DNA from: Welwitschia mirabilis
Taxonomy: Eukaryota; Gnetophyta; Gnetopsida; Welwitschiales
DNA: 64,000 bases
Assembly (NCBI GenBank): GCA_051453625.1
Contig: JBOZIK010000001.1
Coordinates: 139,257,329 to 139,321,328 of the forward strand
Direction of reading: 5' to 3'
Positions 47,441 through 58,822 of the stretch are shown one piece after another. Under the pieces are notes generated by a model. It had not been told where the DNA came from. It did not search any database and saw only the letters and a list, made by a program, of their open reading frames with translations. Both the position numbers and the translations under genes were made by a program. Position 1 is the first letter of the stretch. Each line of letters opens with the position of its first letter.

Positions 47441-49929
47441 CTTAGAAACTCAATAGTAGTTCAATCTTTTATAGCAAAATCTCATACATTAATTTTCATG
47501 TTACTTTATCCTAATCATTGAACCTTTTATAACTTTATTATTTTTTTCAAACTAATATCTATCTGGGTTCAAGATCTATGTTACAATTTAAAGGATTAAA
47601 TTATGCATCAATGATCAGATCCTTAACAAGAAGATAGTGTAAAGTAATAAAGAAGTAGAATACTTCACTATCTATTCTAACAATGCAATGTAAGTCAGGA
47701 GATCATAGGAATAATAAGTTTAGGTCATAAAAGATGTACAACAATTTTAAAAGATCATAACTTAAAATATGTAAAAAACATAAGAATTAAGATCATGCAA
47801 GGTAAGTATATTTTCAAAATACAACTCATGTTTGTAGCAGAGTCTTATTCAATTAGGGATAATTAATTCATCACAAGATTCAAAGAAATTACTGGAGTTT
47901 AGGAAGTAAGAATGTCTTTGAACATAGAAGAGTGCAAGAACTCAAGATCATATAAATGATGATACAATCATACTAGAAAGAATGATAACACTTAAATCAT
48001 ATAAAATATACAAGAGAACCATAAGGGTCATACAAGATATTCAATAAGAAAATCTAAATCGTACAAGATTTAAGTAATACATTGGATTATAAGGAGTAGT
48101 CCAGGACCATACAAATTTCAATGTGAAGTTTTTCCATCCTTCAAAACTATTATGCCCAACTCCACATACTCCTTACATTTCTATACTTTAATTATTTAAA
48201 GGTAATTTAAGGTTTCATAATTCATAGGTTAGGAAGGCCATAGTAAACTAGTACCTCATACTATGGCTTAATCTATTAACACTACGCACTTTGATAACTT
48301 AAATTTTTATCATATTATAACTAGCTTTATTGAACATTGATTATTATATCATCAGAGTTACCATAATTGATTTCTTGAGTTTCATATGCTATTATCCCTT
48401 TTTTTACATTTATTCTTATGGTTATTTATCTTTATCATCCTTATCACATCTTACTAAGGTGAATACTAATAAAGATACTCTATCATATGAAATATCATTT
48501 AGACACATTAGTTTTTTAATGATTTCCTACTTATTCCTTTAGTGAATAAGAGGGAGAACCCAACTTAGACACTGAGATAACACTGCTGATCAAGATTATC
48601 TTTATGGATTTGCTAAAAATATTGTAGATGATGTTAACACTCATAAGTCTCATAAAAATGTTTTAAATGAATGGGATTAACGTGCTAATTGTATTAAGAA
48701 GGAAAAGATTAGTGCCAAAAGTGACATCTAAGATACAAAATAACATCAATGTAGGAGTGTTCCAAAGTAAGGCATACTAGTAAATAAAGGTTATATAATA
48801 GTGGTAGTTATACTATAATGACTGGGCCATTGACATAAATCATAAGAATGTCAATATATACTAAAAATAAATGACTGATCCACAATATCTATCATCTTAT
48901 CATGCTTTAAGTTATCAGTATAAAGCATGACATAGATGTTATTCTTTTAAAAATAAAAATAAAAACTCTAGATTTTCTCCTTCCTCATGATGTCTTTGAA
49001 TTCTTTTAGCTAGATGTTTAAATACTTCAACTAGTACTTTTAATCATACTTAAATCCTATTTTCCTATACAATTAATCCATTTTTTCTCTTAGAAAATTT
49101 GGATTTGAACTTCTATATTTTACATTTCTCTTAATTTACTATATAATAAAATTATTTGGATCATATAAATAGATCTTAAGGAAGGGTTTAGAAGCTCATG
49201 CTTAATGTTATAAATAGATTGTAGCAAACTTCTTTCAATTACTAGACCTATAAGGATATAACATGAATAATTAGATCATATAAATTTATAATTTCTTAAG
49301 AACTTTCACAAGTTGTAGGGGAGGTTTCTCATGCCTATAAAGAGTAATATTATTTTAGAATAAATAACAATTCGGTATTTACAATCATAGATAAGAGAAG
49401 CATTCATATTCCACAATACCCTAATGCAAGTCTGGACTTACAGTCAAGCATTAACTATGCTTATGAGTAATTGTATCACATAACATGCATATTTCAACTA
49501 TACATTCCTAAAGCTAAACCTTCCTAATATGTAAGATATATTAGTCTAATAATTATATTGCTATGAAATTTAGGACTCTTACATGTTTCAACATCATGAA
49601 AAGCTATATATATATACACATATAGATATATATATGGGATCTTGAGTTTGATTTTCCAAAGGTGACTTAGGTTGTGAGAATGGCTTCATTTTGAGGGATC
49701 TCATACCCTAACTAATTACAATTTCATGTGATTATTACTTCCCACTCTCTTATGGGAATAATCTAGATCTTAAACTAAAGTTATTTGCTCGGGAAAACAA
49801 GAGTATGTTAAATCTTTATTAATGAAGAAGATCTTTTTACCCATATTACACTACTAATAAATACACATTATCAATAATAAAATTAATGTTAAGGCCCATA
49901 CTAACCTATTCAACATCTTTTATAATGAG
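47441..49929. other. Internal part of the long-LTR element, no gene seen
   Basis: There are no retroelement protein motifs on either strand. A 70-codon open frame at 48,330-48,542 is rich in Tyr, Ser, Phe and Ile and looks like AT-rich chance. A ta/tatatac simple repeat lies at 49,601-49,637. Some of the left end may still be LTR. Confidence 0.45.
49601..49637. repeat. ta-rich simple repeat
   Basis: Alternating tatatatata with cac and gat interruptions over about 36 bp. Confidence 0.85.
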
Positions 49930-49956
49930 CTCACAACCTAGGCTCTAATAATAAAA
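49930..49956 (-). other. tRNA-Met primer binding site of the long-LTR element
   Basis: The + strand cacaacctaggctctaataa followed by taaaa abuts the LTR start at 49,957. Its complement ttattagagcctaggttgtg matches tggtatcagagcc plus downstream bases, allowing transitions. This orients the element as -. Confidence 0.75.
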
Positions 49957-50152
49957 TGTAATATCCAATATTTTAAGCTTAGTTCAATTGAATATATATA
50001 AGCATAGTGTAATAATCTCAACAAAATTTAGCATGTACTAACATAATCCATAACTAGGAAATAAATTTTATTTGATAAGCTAATGAAACTTAAGTGAGGT
50101 AACATTATCTTAAAGGATTTTACCTATTCCATTCAAAGTACATTAGTTAGTT
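49957..50152 (-). repeat. Start of the right LTR, then an inverted LTR segment
   Basis: Bases 49,957-50,100 align forward with 45,218-45,370. Bases 50,101-50,152 do not continue the alignment but match the reverse complement of 45,439-45,490 (aataggtaaaat and ctttaag blocks, about 80% identical). The gypsy gag fossil follows directly. Confidence 0.75.
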
Positions 50153-50159
50153 ACCTTAG

Positions 50160-51440
50160 TTAGTTATGACTTCTGTATTTATTATCAAATGAAGTTTGGA
50201 AATATGTTGAAGTTTCATTATTTCTTGGTGAATATTTTTGATTACCTCCAAAATCTTTTGGTGTTTGATTGAATGCATAAACTTCATTGAATATGGCCTT
50301 TTACTAGTTGGTAAAGCTGGGTATTCCTTGGTAGAGTGATAGTTTTTATCACATATTTCATAATGGTTGAATTGATTTAGAAATTTTGCATTAGTTAAAG
50401 ATTTTTAATAATTTTCCAATGTGCTAGTAAGATCACTAAGTGGGGTGTTAACCTTTGGTTATTCATCTTAATGTTGCACTTTTTTTTGATTTTATAAGCA
50501 TTTCAACTATATTGTTAGTATCTTTACATGTAGTTTTTTATTAGTTTTGAATTCTTTCCACAAGATCTTCTAATAAATTCCAAGCATTGTCTAAGGTTAA
50601 ATCAAGTAAATCTCCATCACATGAAAAATATATTGTTAATCTAGTCTAATTATTTAATCCACTATAGAAATGATTAATAAGTTTTTGTTTTTTAAATTCA
50701 TTCACTAGGTTCAATGATATAGAAATAAAAAATGTTTTACATGTTAAATAATAATATTCATGAAGGTATTGTTAAAAATTTATTACTTCTTTTCTTCTTA
50801 TCCTAATGACTATTTGATTCATGAACCATTTAATAAAGAGTTCTTCTACATGATTCCATAACTTAATACTTCTATGTGGAATGGTTTTAAGCCATTTTTT
50901 TTCATTCCTTTTAAGGTAAACAGAAAGATTATCATGTAGGTCCTATTTGAAATTTTATTTTTCTAATTTCCTAAAGTAAGAATGAATTGTTCAATATTGG
51001 ATATGTGTTGGAATGGGTCTTCATTAAGTTCTCTAGAAAAGATAAGATAGGAATTTAAGTTTTTTAACTATACATTATCTCCAAGGATTAGGTCAAATGG
51101 GTTTTAAAGTTACCTTTTTTTATTGGTTAACATATTCTTTAAAGTGACATTTAAATTATGAGATTTTTTGGATGCCATAGAGGTAAGAGTATTAGGATGA
51201 TTATCTAAAAGAGGAGAGGTAGTATTTTTAGTAGAACTTGGTTGATTCTCAAGAATTTTCAAAGACTTAGGAGAATGCAAATAAGAAATAGTAAATGTAA
51301 AATAATCGTCTTGCTTAATTAAAGAATTAAATTTTCTTTCTCACCTTGATTTCTTGAATTAAATTCCACCAAACCTTCTTTGATTTCTTTGTCAAAAAAA
51401 TTATTTTCATAAGCATTATTGGCTTTGCTGCTATTTACCA
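50160..51440 (-). pseudogene. gag of Athila-like type, near full length (broken)
   Basis: On the - strand it starts MVNSSKANNAYENNFFDKEI at about 51,440. The mid part gives KFQIGPT-like and WLKTIPHRSIKLWNHVEEL text, where HRSIKLWNHVEELFIKWFM (about 50,800-50,860) is the W-x2-FxxxFF block. LINHFYSGLNNQTRLTIYF (about 50,640-50,690) is the FYxGLxxxTR motif, and DNAWNLLEDLVERI the EAYxLLExxA end. Near 50,330-50,370 is ICDKNYHSTKEYP, a decayed C-x2-C-x4-H-x4-C knuckle, then EVYAFNQTPKDFGGNQKYS, the Asn-rich gag tail. Stops are fewer than in pol fossils. Confidence 0.85.
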
Positions 51441-51905
51441 TTATCCTATAAGATTAGTTTATGTTAAACAAACATATTTACATTTAAATGGCATCAATAT
51501 CTAGGATTACTCAAAGGTGCATGGAGTATAATTTACCAAATGAATGTAACAACCACTTAGATCTTAAAGTATAAATTATAAGCCAAGTTTATTGCAAATA
51601 ATAATCAATATGGTAGTCTCCAAGATCACACAAAGTAAAAGGCGTAGATCTAAAATCTTGCTAAATTAAAATAAGAATTATTAAAATTACACTTGAAACT
51701 AAAGAAAGAAAAATTACAATTTGCAAGAAAGGAAATTAAAGTACACTCCAAATAGATAATCAAATAATTACTTATAAACCAAAACGTAATCAATCAATTG
51801 TAGGTAGATCCAAGAGGATAAAATACAATACTACTCAAATAAACAAATTGAAATAAATTCAAAATAATTACTTGAGTAATTATAATCTTCCTTTTTCTCT
51901 TGAAG

Positions 51906-51928
51906 TCTTCCCTGGAAATTGTGCCAAA
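51906..51928 (-). other. Athila-type primer binding site
   Basis: The + strand ccctggaaattgtgccaaaa has the complement ttttggcacaatttccaggg, close to ttttggcgccgttgccgggg. It lies between gag and the LTR-like sequence to the right. Confidence 0.75.
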
Positions 51929-54200
51929 ATGTTACAATGTGCATTTGTACTTCTAATTCCAATATTTTAAAGATTAAATTTAACTTGTAACATTCGAAAA
52001 TATAAATATATAATTACACATAATACAAATTTGTATAGTTGGATCAATCCAAATGTCATACACTTAGAGAAGACTTTCAAAAAAGAATATGAAAGATTGC
52101 TTTTATAAAGAGAAGAATAAATATTTGGGACTTTTGTTTTCAAGGAAATAAAATTAAACAATGTAAAGATGAAGATGGAAAGAAATGCAATGTAATGAAA
52201 TAAAATGCAATGTAATGAATGTAATTCTAATGCAATAAATTAATTAAGATAAGCTATAAGAAAGAATAATAAAACATTTGAAAATATTTCAATTCAATCA
52301 ATACTTTTATTAACGAAATTAGAGTACATCCACTTACGACAACAACTTCTCAATAAAAGATTTACTACCTAATACTAAGGTGGTTCTTCTCACAAGTAGG
52401 ATGGATCTCCTTTCCTTCAACAATCTCCAATTGTCATAAGAATGTAGATGCAAAAGATGATTTTGAATAGGATCTTACAGGGTCTATTTATTAGTTAGGA
52501 TAGGTCGCTAAAGGGTATGAACTAAAGAGGGACAAGTTAGATCTATTCTTTGATAACAATTTAATTAAGTTTACAAATAATTTTAACCATCATCCCTCAT
52601 GTCATCCCCATGACAGAGAGGATGATACCCATCTGCCAACTAATCTTGGCACATGTCAAAAACGTTGACTATCATCCTAATCATCATCCTCATCATATAG
52701 AGGATGACCATACTTTTCAGCTTGTCATCTCCTCTATCATCCCATGATAGTGAGAATGACTAATGTATCTTCATCCCTTTACTTTAGTCAATTATTATTC
52801 AAAAATGGCTTCTTATTTAGAATATTATTGCATCTTTTAGCTAGTATGAAAGCTTTGTAGGATTTGCATAAATCCCTCAAAAACCTTGTTAATGGAACCT
52901 AAAAATGTACTCCACAAGTGTATTAAAAAGGTTAAGTTGGCATTACAACAGAAGTGATGTTGGCTCTTGAAGACACAGAAGAGGCACTGGGTTCTAAGAC
53001 ATAGTGAGGGAAGTATAGCATTAGAGATATTATGTCAGGTAACTTGCAACATGTGAAGAACCATTGAAAATGGATAGTACATGAAGGAACATAGGAGGAG
53101 ATAGTGAGTAGAACTTGAGATGAGAGAGAGAGGTGGCACACATTTTAGATAAAGTGAGGATTGGTGGACTGTGAAGTCAAAGAGACATAGTACTAGAGGG
53201 CAAAACATAGTACACGATGGAAGGATGTGGATTAGAGAAGCATACGAATGATACATTAGCAAAGGAAGAAACTCGCAAAGGGAAGGAGGTGCATGGATCA
53301 GAACACAGTGTAATGGAGAAAACCAAGGAACACGACAAGCAGAGTAAGGGAAACTAGAATACATGCTAATAGGAGGAGGGTGTATGGAGAATACAAACCA
53401 TAGGCATGGAAGGTGGCAGGCATAAGAATGACACAGGAGGAATAGTACATAAGAGGTAGCAAAGTGGATGTCATCATGAAAGAAAAACTTATAGAGAGGT
53501 AGTGCTTAGGGAAAATGGAGAAATTGTAGCTCATTAGGGTAGCACAGGATCGAGCACAAGAAGAAAGAGCAAATGCAAAGAAGAGTAGATGTGCTAGAAT
53601 GAATAAAGAAAATAAAAAATAGATACAATATAGATAGAATATGGGAGCAATAAGCATAAGCAAAGGAACACCATGAAATGAAGCAAGTGTAGGTAGTGTG
53701 GAGGCATGTAGATAGTGGAAGGCAGGACATAGGAAAGCAAAGAAGAAAAGTATGAATAGTTAATTTTTAAAAATAAAAGATTCTTAAAGAAGGAAAGGGT
53801 GCATTAAATTTATTAGAGTGCCTTAAGATTAAGAGATAGGACAAGAATGGAAGAACCCTTGAGAAGCAATAGCAACCCCACAAAAAAAAAAAAAAAACAT
53901 TGAGCAATATGAGGTTAGCTATGAGCTAACAATGGAAAAGGAGCTTTTCATCTAGTAACTTATGTGGGGAGATTTCACATGATAGTATATTGAAAAAAAA
54001 TAATAATTTGAAGGAAACACATTAAAAGGATGATACTATCAATAAGTTATTCCTAATGTTGTTTAATAACAAGGGGTTATTATAAGATTTCCTCTAATTT
54101 TAATGCTTTCTATTTTCAAGGTCCTACATCGTGTTTATTTAGATATTTTAATACTTAGATATAGCTAGTTCAAGTAAAAAGTTTGCATAACAGGGCAATA
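51929..54200 (-). repeat. Probable 5' LTR of the - strand gypsy element
   Basis: Starts with tgttacaatgtgcat beside the primer site. No protein is supported. It contains a region of catc/gatga inverted-looking text (52,590-52,760: gtcatcccc, gaggatgac) and the purine-rich block at 52,920-53,760. The right end is uncertain: sequence up to about 54,385 matches nothing else in the window. Confidence 0.45.
52920..53760. repeat. Purine-rich strand-biased block, about 840 bp
   Basis: The + strand is strongly G/A-rich and T/C-poor, and markedly higher in G than everything around it. Loose repetition of agacatag, gaacatagg, aaacatagtac and gtacataag suggests a decayed tandem array. Because stop codons need purines, the complementary pyrimidine-rich strand shows four overlapping open frames (up to 121 codons) with no domain, hydrophobic by composition. 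These are best seen as composition effects. Confidence 0.7.
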
Positions 54201-54384
54201 ATTTCTTTTATGAGCTAATATCCCAAATAAATTATCATTTGTTAAAGTTGGCATGTTAATTAAAAGGTATTTTAAAATTAATAACTAGGTGATTTAAAAT
54301 TTTAACCTATTGTTTAACTCATAGTCATCTTAGCCATTGTTCTATAACTCCACTTTGACATTAATACTTCATGATTTGATAGGT

Positions 54385-54774
54385 AACTTATGCTCATAAA
54401 ACCTTACTAATGATAAGATTTCAATTTAACTTTTATTACTTATGAAGCTTTATGTAAATATATTTATTTATTATTATAACTATGAGTTAATGATTTTAAT
54501 TTAATAAATTTAAAAAAAAAAAACAATCATACTCTCTTTACAAAAGATAACTTTTTAAGTAAATATTAATTTCTTATGCATGAAATTCCACATAAATGAT
54601 AATAACAATAATACTTTCACTCATATAGGACTTTAATAATAAACTTAAGTATCTCTTAATTAATTCTTTATCAAGAAGAAGAAAATTACCTCATGAAATA
54701 TCCTCTTATAAGAGTAATGTAATTCTGTATCTCCAAACTAAACTTAAGTAGAGTAATGACATCATGCTAATAAC
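54385..54774 (-). repeat. Right LTR of the long-LTR element, middle part
   Basis: Aligns with 45,560-45,956 (gaagctttatgtaaat, attccacataaatga, aagaagaagaaaa, gtagagtaatgacatcatgct) and stops at ctaataac, where the copia element inserted. It continues at 61,881. Confidence 0.85.
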
Positions 54775-56220
54775 TATTAGATTATGTTTTATCAATTGAT
54801 ATTAAAATAATATTTTTTGTGAAGCAAATTTTATGTCTCTTATGCAAAAAATATTAACCACTTGCAGGTTAGATGATAAAGCCAGGAATGTCACATTCTG
54901 ATCACTAAAAACCTATCAAGTTTACTTACCCTCTTAAGGGGTTGAACAGAATTTCAAAGGGTTGTCATAACTAGAGCATACTCTCAGAATTGAACTAAAT
55001 TTAGAAGGGTTGACCAGATTTTTGAGGAATCAATCAAACCTGTGAACCTGAGAACTAGTATCCTTAAACTAATTATCAAGAAGTCGACCAGACCTTTGAG
55101 CAGTCAACCAAACTTGAGAATTGTGCATCTAATATCCCTAAGCTAATCGTTAAGGGGTTAATCAACACCTGAGGAGTCGACCAGGTCTAATGCAAAAAAC
55201 TAAAATGTATTTTTATTAGGATAAGTGGGTAATTAGATAGTTATGTGAGTGATTGAATGAGGGGTTAACTAGACCTTGAGGGATCGACTGAACATAGAGT
55301 CATAAGAAATTAGGATTACCAAAAAGTTCACTTGAGCAAATTATTTAAGTCACGGCACTACGAGGGGTCAACCAGTCCAAATGAAAATGAAATTTTATAT
55401 CCATTATGTATCCATTTTATAGCCATTTATTACTATTAGAAGCATGTTTTTAATTATAATAAATCCTAAAATATTTCCAGTATAAATAGCCAAGAGAGAA
55501 ATCTCTAAAAAAACTTTTATACTTTTTGATTTTTGATCAAATGATTTGAAAAAATATGATTTATTACTATACTAGCTTGGCATTATATTCTTGACAAAGG
55601 ACAAGCTAACATCTATTGTATCTATACATTTGAGGTGAGATCTTACACTTCATAATTGTATTATCTATAGGAGAAGAGCTCCATTACAATCATTGTAGTA
55701 AAGAATGAGTGATATCAGTGCATTAGGGCATTTCTTCATCACTATCATACATTGTAAAAAGTTGAAACTTAGCCTATAAAAGTCTTTTGAAAGGTTGAAA
55801 CTTAGCCTATAAAAATCCATTAAAATATTGAGACTTATCCTAGAAAAGTCTATTGAAAAGTTAAGACTTAGCCTGTACAAGTCCATTTGAAAGATTAAGA
55901 CTTAGCCTACAAAAGTTCATGTGTAAAGATTATAGGTAAACCTGTAATACCTGGAAGAGTTAACGAAGATCCAAATTAGGCTTGATGATAAGATAATCAT
56001 CAAAGTGAAGTAGGGATTTCCTAAACCACTATAACACTTACATGCATCTGATCAGTATTTTTGTACTTTCTATTATTTTCATTTTTTTGAATACCTTTAG
56101 CTTTTATTTTTATGCATGAGTTTGTTAGTTTTTTATTTCAAGAAAGTTTTTTAATATAAGGTTATTTGAATATTTTTAAAGAATCTATTCACCTCCTATC
56201 TAGGGTTCTCAATTCCCACA
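54775..56220 (+). repeat. 5' LTR, 1,446 bp
   Basis: Starts tattagattatgtttt (first G of TG lost) and ends cccaca. It carries gtcgac-type motifs (about 54,930-55,370), a TATA-like agtataaatagcc at about 55,480, a 33-bp tandem array (55,761-55,925) and the copia end block ctattcacctcctatct. It matches the 3' LTR over its full length, with many differences. Confidence 0.9.
55761..55925. repeat. 33-bp tandem repeat in the 5' LTR, five units
   Basis: The unit is gttgaaacttagcctataa plus about 14 bp (aagtcyattgaaag), repeated five times with variation. The 73-codon open frame on the - strand (55,665-55,886) with its DFYRLSxN repeats is a by-product. Confidence 0.9.
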
Positions 56221-56236
56221 ATTGATATTAGAGCTA
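56221..56236 (+). other. tRNA-Met primer binding site
   Basis: The sequence attgatattagagcta directly follows the LTR end and matches attggtatcagagc with two transitions. Confidence 0.9.
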
Positions 56237-56339
56237 AGTTGAGTCCATCTTCATATTTTAACTAGTTTAGACTCCAGAACCTAGAAATAAGTAATTACTC
56301 TGATAGTTTTTTCATTGGTTATTCACCCTTGTTTGATGA

Positions 56340-57360
56340 GTCAAATTATGCATAATGGAAAGCCAGAATGAGAATATTTCTTAGATACCTAGATGTAGAT
56401 ATTAAAGAGGTTATCTATAAAGGTTATACTATGCCTATATTGACAAAAATATATGCAAATGATAATACCTCTCTAGTTTCTAAATACCAAGATCAATGGA
56501 CCAACACTGATAAAACCAAAGCCACCATAGATGCATATGCTCTTAATGTAATATTTTGTATAATTTGTGTAGATGAGTTTAAATGTATTATAAATTATAA
56601 TCATTCTAAGAAAGCTTGGGATATTCTTGAGATAGCTCATAAAGGAACTTTCACTGTAAATCAAGCCAAGCTATAAATTCTTCACATGCATGAGGAGGAG
56701 ACATTATAAGAGTTCTTTGCTAGACTTAGAGACATCTTCAACTCCATGAAAAATCTAGGAGAATAGTTAGATGAAGCAAAAGTGGTCAGAAAAGTATTGA
56801 GATCTCTTTCATAAAGATTTAAACCTAAGGTCACAGCAATCGAGGAAAGCAAGAACATCAACACAATAATACTAGAAGAGCTTTAAGGTAATTTACAAAC
56901 TTATAAACTAAAATTTACTAAAGATAAGAAGAAAGGTATTTCTATGAAGTGTGTGTAGGAAGGATATAGGCCTGAGAAGTAGAATAAAGAATTAGATGAT
57001 GATAAAGTTGCTCTTCTAGCTAGAAGGTTTAAGAAATTCTTGCATAAAATGAAAAAGGAAGGTGAACCAAGTAGAAGCATGAAAAGAGAACATCTAAAAT
57101 ACAGGAATAATCAAGAAAAAGATAAAGAAATACAATGCTACTCTTGTAGAGGATTTGGACATATGGTAAATGAGTGCTCAAACAATAAAAAAGATAAAAG
57201 GAAATCAAAGAATTCTTCTTTTATTGCAACATGGAATAATAAAGATGAGGATGATAATAGCAGCTTAGATCAAGAATCAAATAGAGATAGAAGCCTATCT
57301 TTTACATCAATTGTGCCTCCATTCAGAACCTACCTAGTACATCAGAGTCTAATAATTTGA
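56340..57360 (+). pseudogene. Copia gag with an intact zinc knuckle motif
   Basis: Starts near YxWKARM-like text. The open part from 56368 gives MRIFLRYLDVDIKEVIYKGY, then KATIDAYALNVIFCIICVDEF and KKAWDILEIAHKGTFTVNQA, the UBN2-type copia gag core. After a TAA it continues ILHMHEEET, EFFARLRDIFNSMKNLGE and VVRKVLRSL, the family's E-x2-FxRFxxIxNxLxxLG and V-KxLRSL blocks. The knuckle CYSCRGFGHMVNEC at 57136-57177 is a perfect C-x2-C-x4-H-x4-C. About seven in-frame stops interrupt the gene, mostly at expected Gln codons. Gag packages element RNA in particles. Confidence 0.9.
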
Positions 57361-57930
57361 ATGTAACTGATGAAGATCAGGATGAGTTAGAAAATACTTA
57401 TCATGAACTATATGAAGAATGTAAAAGGTTGGAAATAAGGATAATGGTTTGAATAAAGTTGTAAAGTCCCTCACCAAAGAGACAGAGGAAATAGAAACAA
57501 AATACAAATTACTCAAATCTGACAACTCCAATCTCATATCATAGGTAAAAGATTTATATCTTTTTGTTAATAAATTTTCTAGTGGTTAGTCTAAATTAGA
57601 ATAGATGCTTGGAGTTTAGAAACCTACTAGTGATAAATTAGGTATTGGCTTCATATTCCAAAATCCACATGATCATAAAAAGATAAGTAAATAGGTAAAG
57701 TAAGTTCATTTCAAAAGTTACTTGTCACTTTTGTGGAAAATCAAGACATTCAAAGCTTTTTTACAATATTAAAAAGTTAATGTTGTTTTAAGATTCAATT
57801 AATTCTTTGCCATTTGAATTTATTCTAAAAATAATTGTACTACATAAGTCTAATAAGACTAAATGGGTAAAATCTAATGATCTTAAAAGTCTTTTAACTC
57901 AGACTGCTTTTAAAGGATAAAATGAAAGTA
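57361..57930 (+). pseudogene. gag C-terminal coiled region to protease (broken)
   Basis: Reads DEDQDELENTYHELYEE, then frameshifted KETEEIETKYKLLKSDNSNL, an acidic coiled-coil-like stretch, as seen between knuckle and protease in large plant copia gags. Near 57,720 a second HxxC-like phrase (TCHFCGKSRHSKLF) resembles the start of another knuckle. Several stops and shifts. Confidence 0.65.
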
Positions 57931-58290
57931 GCTAGTACTTCGACAGTGGATGCTTAAAACACATGATAGAAGATAAATTAGATTTTTAACACTTGAGTAA
58001 TATTAATGGAGGAGATGTTATATTTAGAGATAATGAAAAAGCAAAAATTAAAGGTATCGCAAGCATCAAAGGAAGTAAGTTACCAAAAATTAATGATGTG
58101 TTGTATGTAAATGATTTAAAGTATAATTTATTAAGTATTAATAAATTATGTGATGAAGGTCACAAATTAGTTTTTAAAAAGTTGAAATGTGAAGTTTTAC
58201 ATGAAAAATCAAATGTTGTTTTCCATAGAGAAAAATAAGTAGACAATGTTTATAGGATATATGCTCATCTAAATTTATTCATACTCAATC
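57931..58290 (+). pseudogene. Copia protease start and gag-pre-integrase link (truncated)
   Basis: YFDSGCLKHMIEDKLDF carries the intact active site DSG at 57942-57950, followed by TAA. The frame 57993-58238 then gives GGDVIFRDNEKAKIKGIASI, INDVLYVNDLKYNLLSINKL and CDEGHKLVFKK, the FGDNxKGxIxGxG and VLxVxxLKxNLLSISQLCDxG blocks. Similarity ends at about 58,290, just where the integrase zinc-binding region should start. The cut is clean: no integrase, RT or RNase H motif follows anywhere before the 3' LTR. Confidence 0.9.
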
Positions 58291-58820
58291 AAATTATGTA
58301 AACCACAAAGTTGAAAAAGGAAATAATTTTTTAAATTTTATTAGAACTCAACATCTTATAGAAGATACTATTATGAAACTTTAAATTTGCAACATTTTTC
58401 TTGATTACAAAAATAAACTAGGGGTTAACTTGCAATCCTCTGGCTGATTGTAGGGTGGTTGACTAGATCTATGATTTAGTCAAATAGATGTAACATTCAA
58501 TTGGCCTAAAATCCAAGTCACCCAAACCTCTATTTATACAGTAGACTCATGTCTCAATAGGTCGACTAAAACTTCAACTAGTTTACTAGATCTAATGGAT
58601 TACAGTGTGAAATTACCATCAGTGAACTTAATTTCTTTTTTCAAATCACCCTAATTGACTTTTTATATAAAATAAAAAGGCACCTAAATCATTTTCATTA
58701 TGTTCTATCCTTATTTCCCTTTTAGATATAGAGTTTCTCCTTTTAGATCTAGAGCTTTGCTTCTATATTTAGTGATTTTTCTTGGATTATCTTTCTTTCA
58801 AGCTCCTATAGAAAGGCTAT
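58291..58820 (+). other. Non-coding joint between gag-protease and the second frame
   Basis: There is no readable protein. It contains gttgactagatct and ggtcgactaaaac (about 58,450-58,580), motifs otherwise seen in this family's LTRs, suggesting that LTR-like sequence took part in the rearrangement. A 14-A run lies just after, at about 58,840-58,853. Confidence 0.55.
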
Positions 58821-58822
58821 AA

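Larger units (their letters stand above)
50153..54200 (-). mobile_element. - strand gypsy element inserted in the right long LTR
   Basis: Reads right to left: probable 5' LTR (51,929 to about 54,000), primer site (about 51,906-51,928), and gag with its C-terminal knuckle and tail ending at about 50,160. Protease, pol and the 3' LTR are absent, so the left side is truncated. The right limit is set only by where the long LTR similarity resumes (about 54,385). Confidence 0.65.

Noticed and set aside
48330-48542. 70-codon open frame rich in Tyr, Phe, Ser and Ile
   Set aside because: Composition follows the T-rich DNA, there is no motif, and it lies inside the long-LTR element with no comparable frame elsewhere.
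53035-53730. Four overlapping open frames on the - strand, up to 121 codons, hydrophobic like membrane proteins
   Set aside because: They lie in the purine-rich block. The complementary strand is pyrimidine-rich, so stop codons are rare in every frame and Leu, Ser, Phe and Pro dominate by composition. No domain or conserved start.
55665-55886. Repetitive - strand protein with DFYRLS-like units
   Set aside because: It is the translated 33-bp LTR tandem array read on the wrong strand. The same applies to 61,360-61,542.
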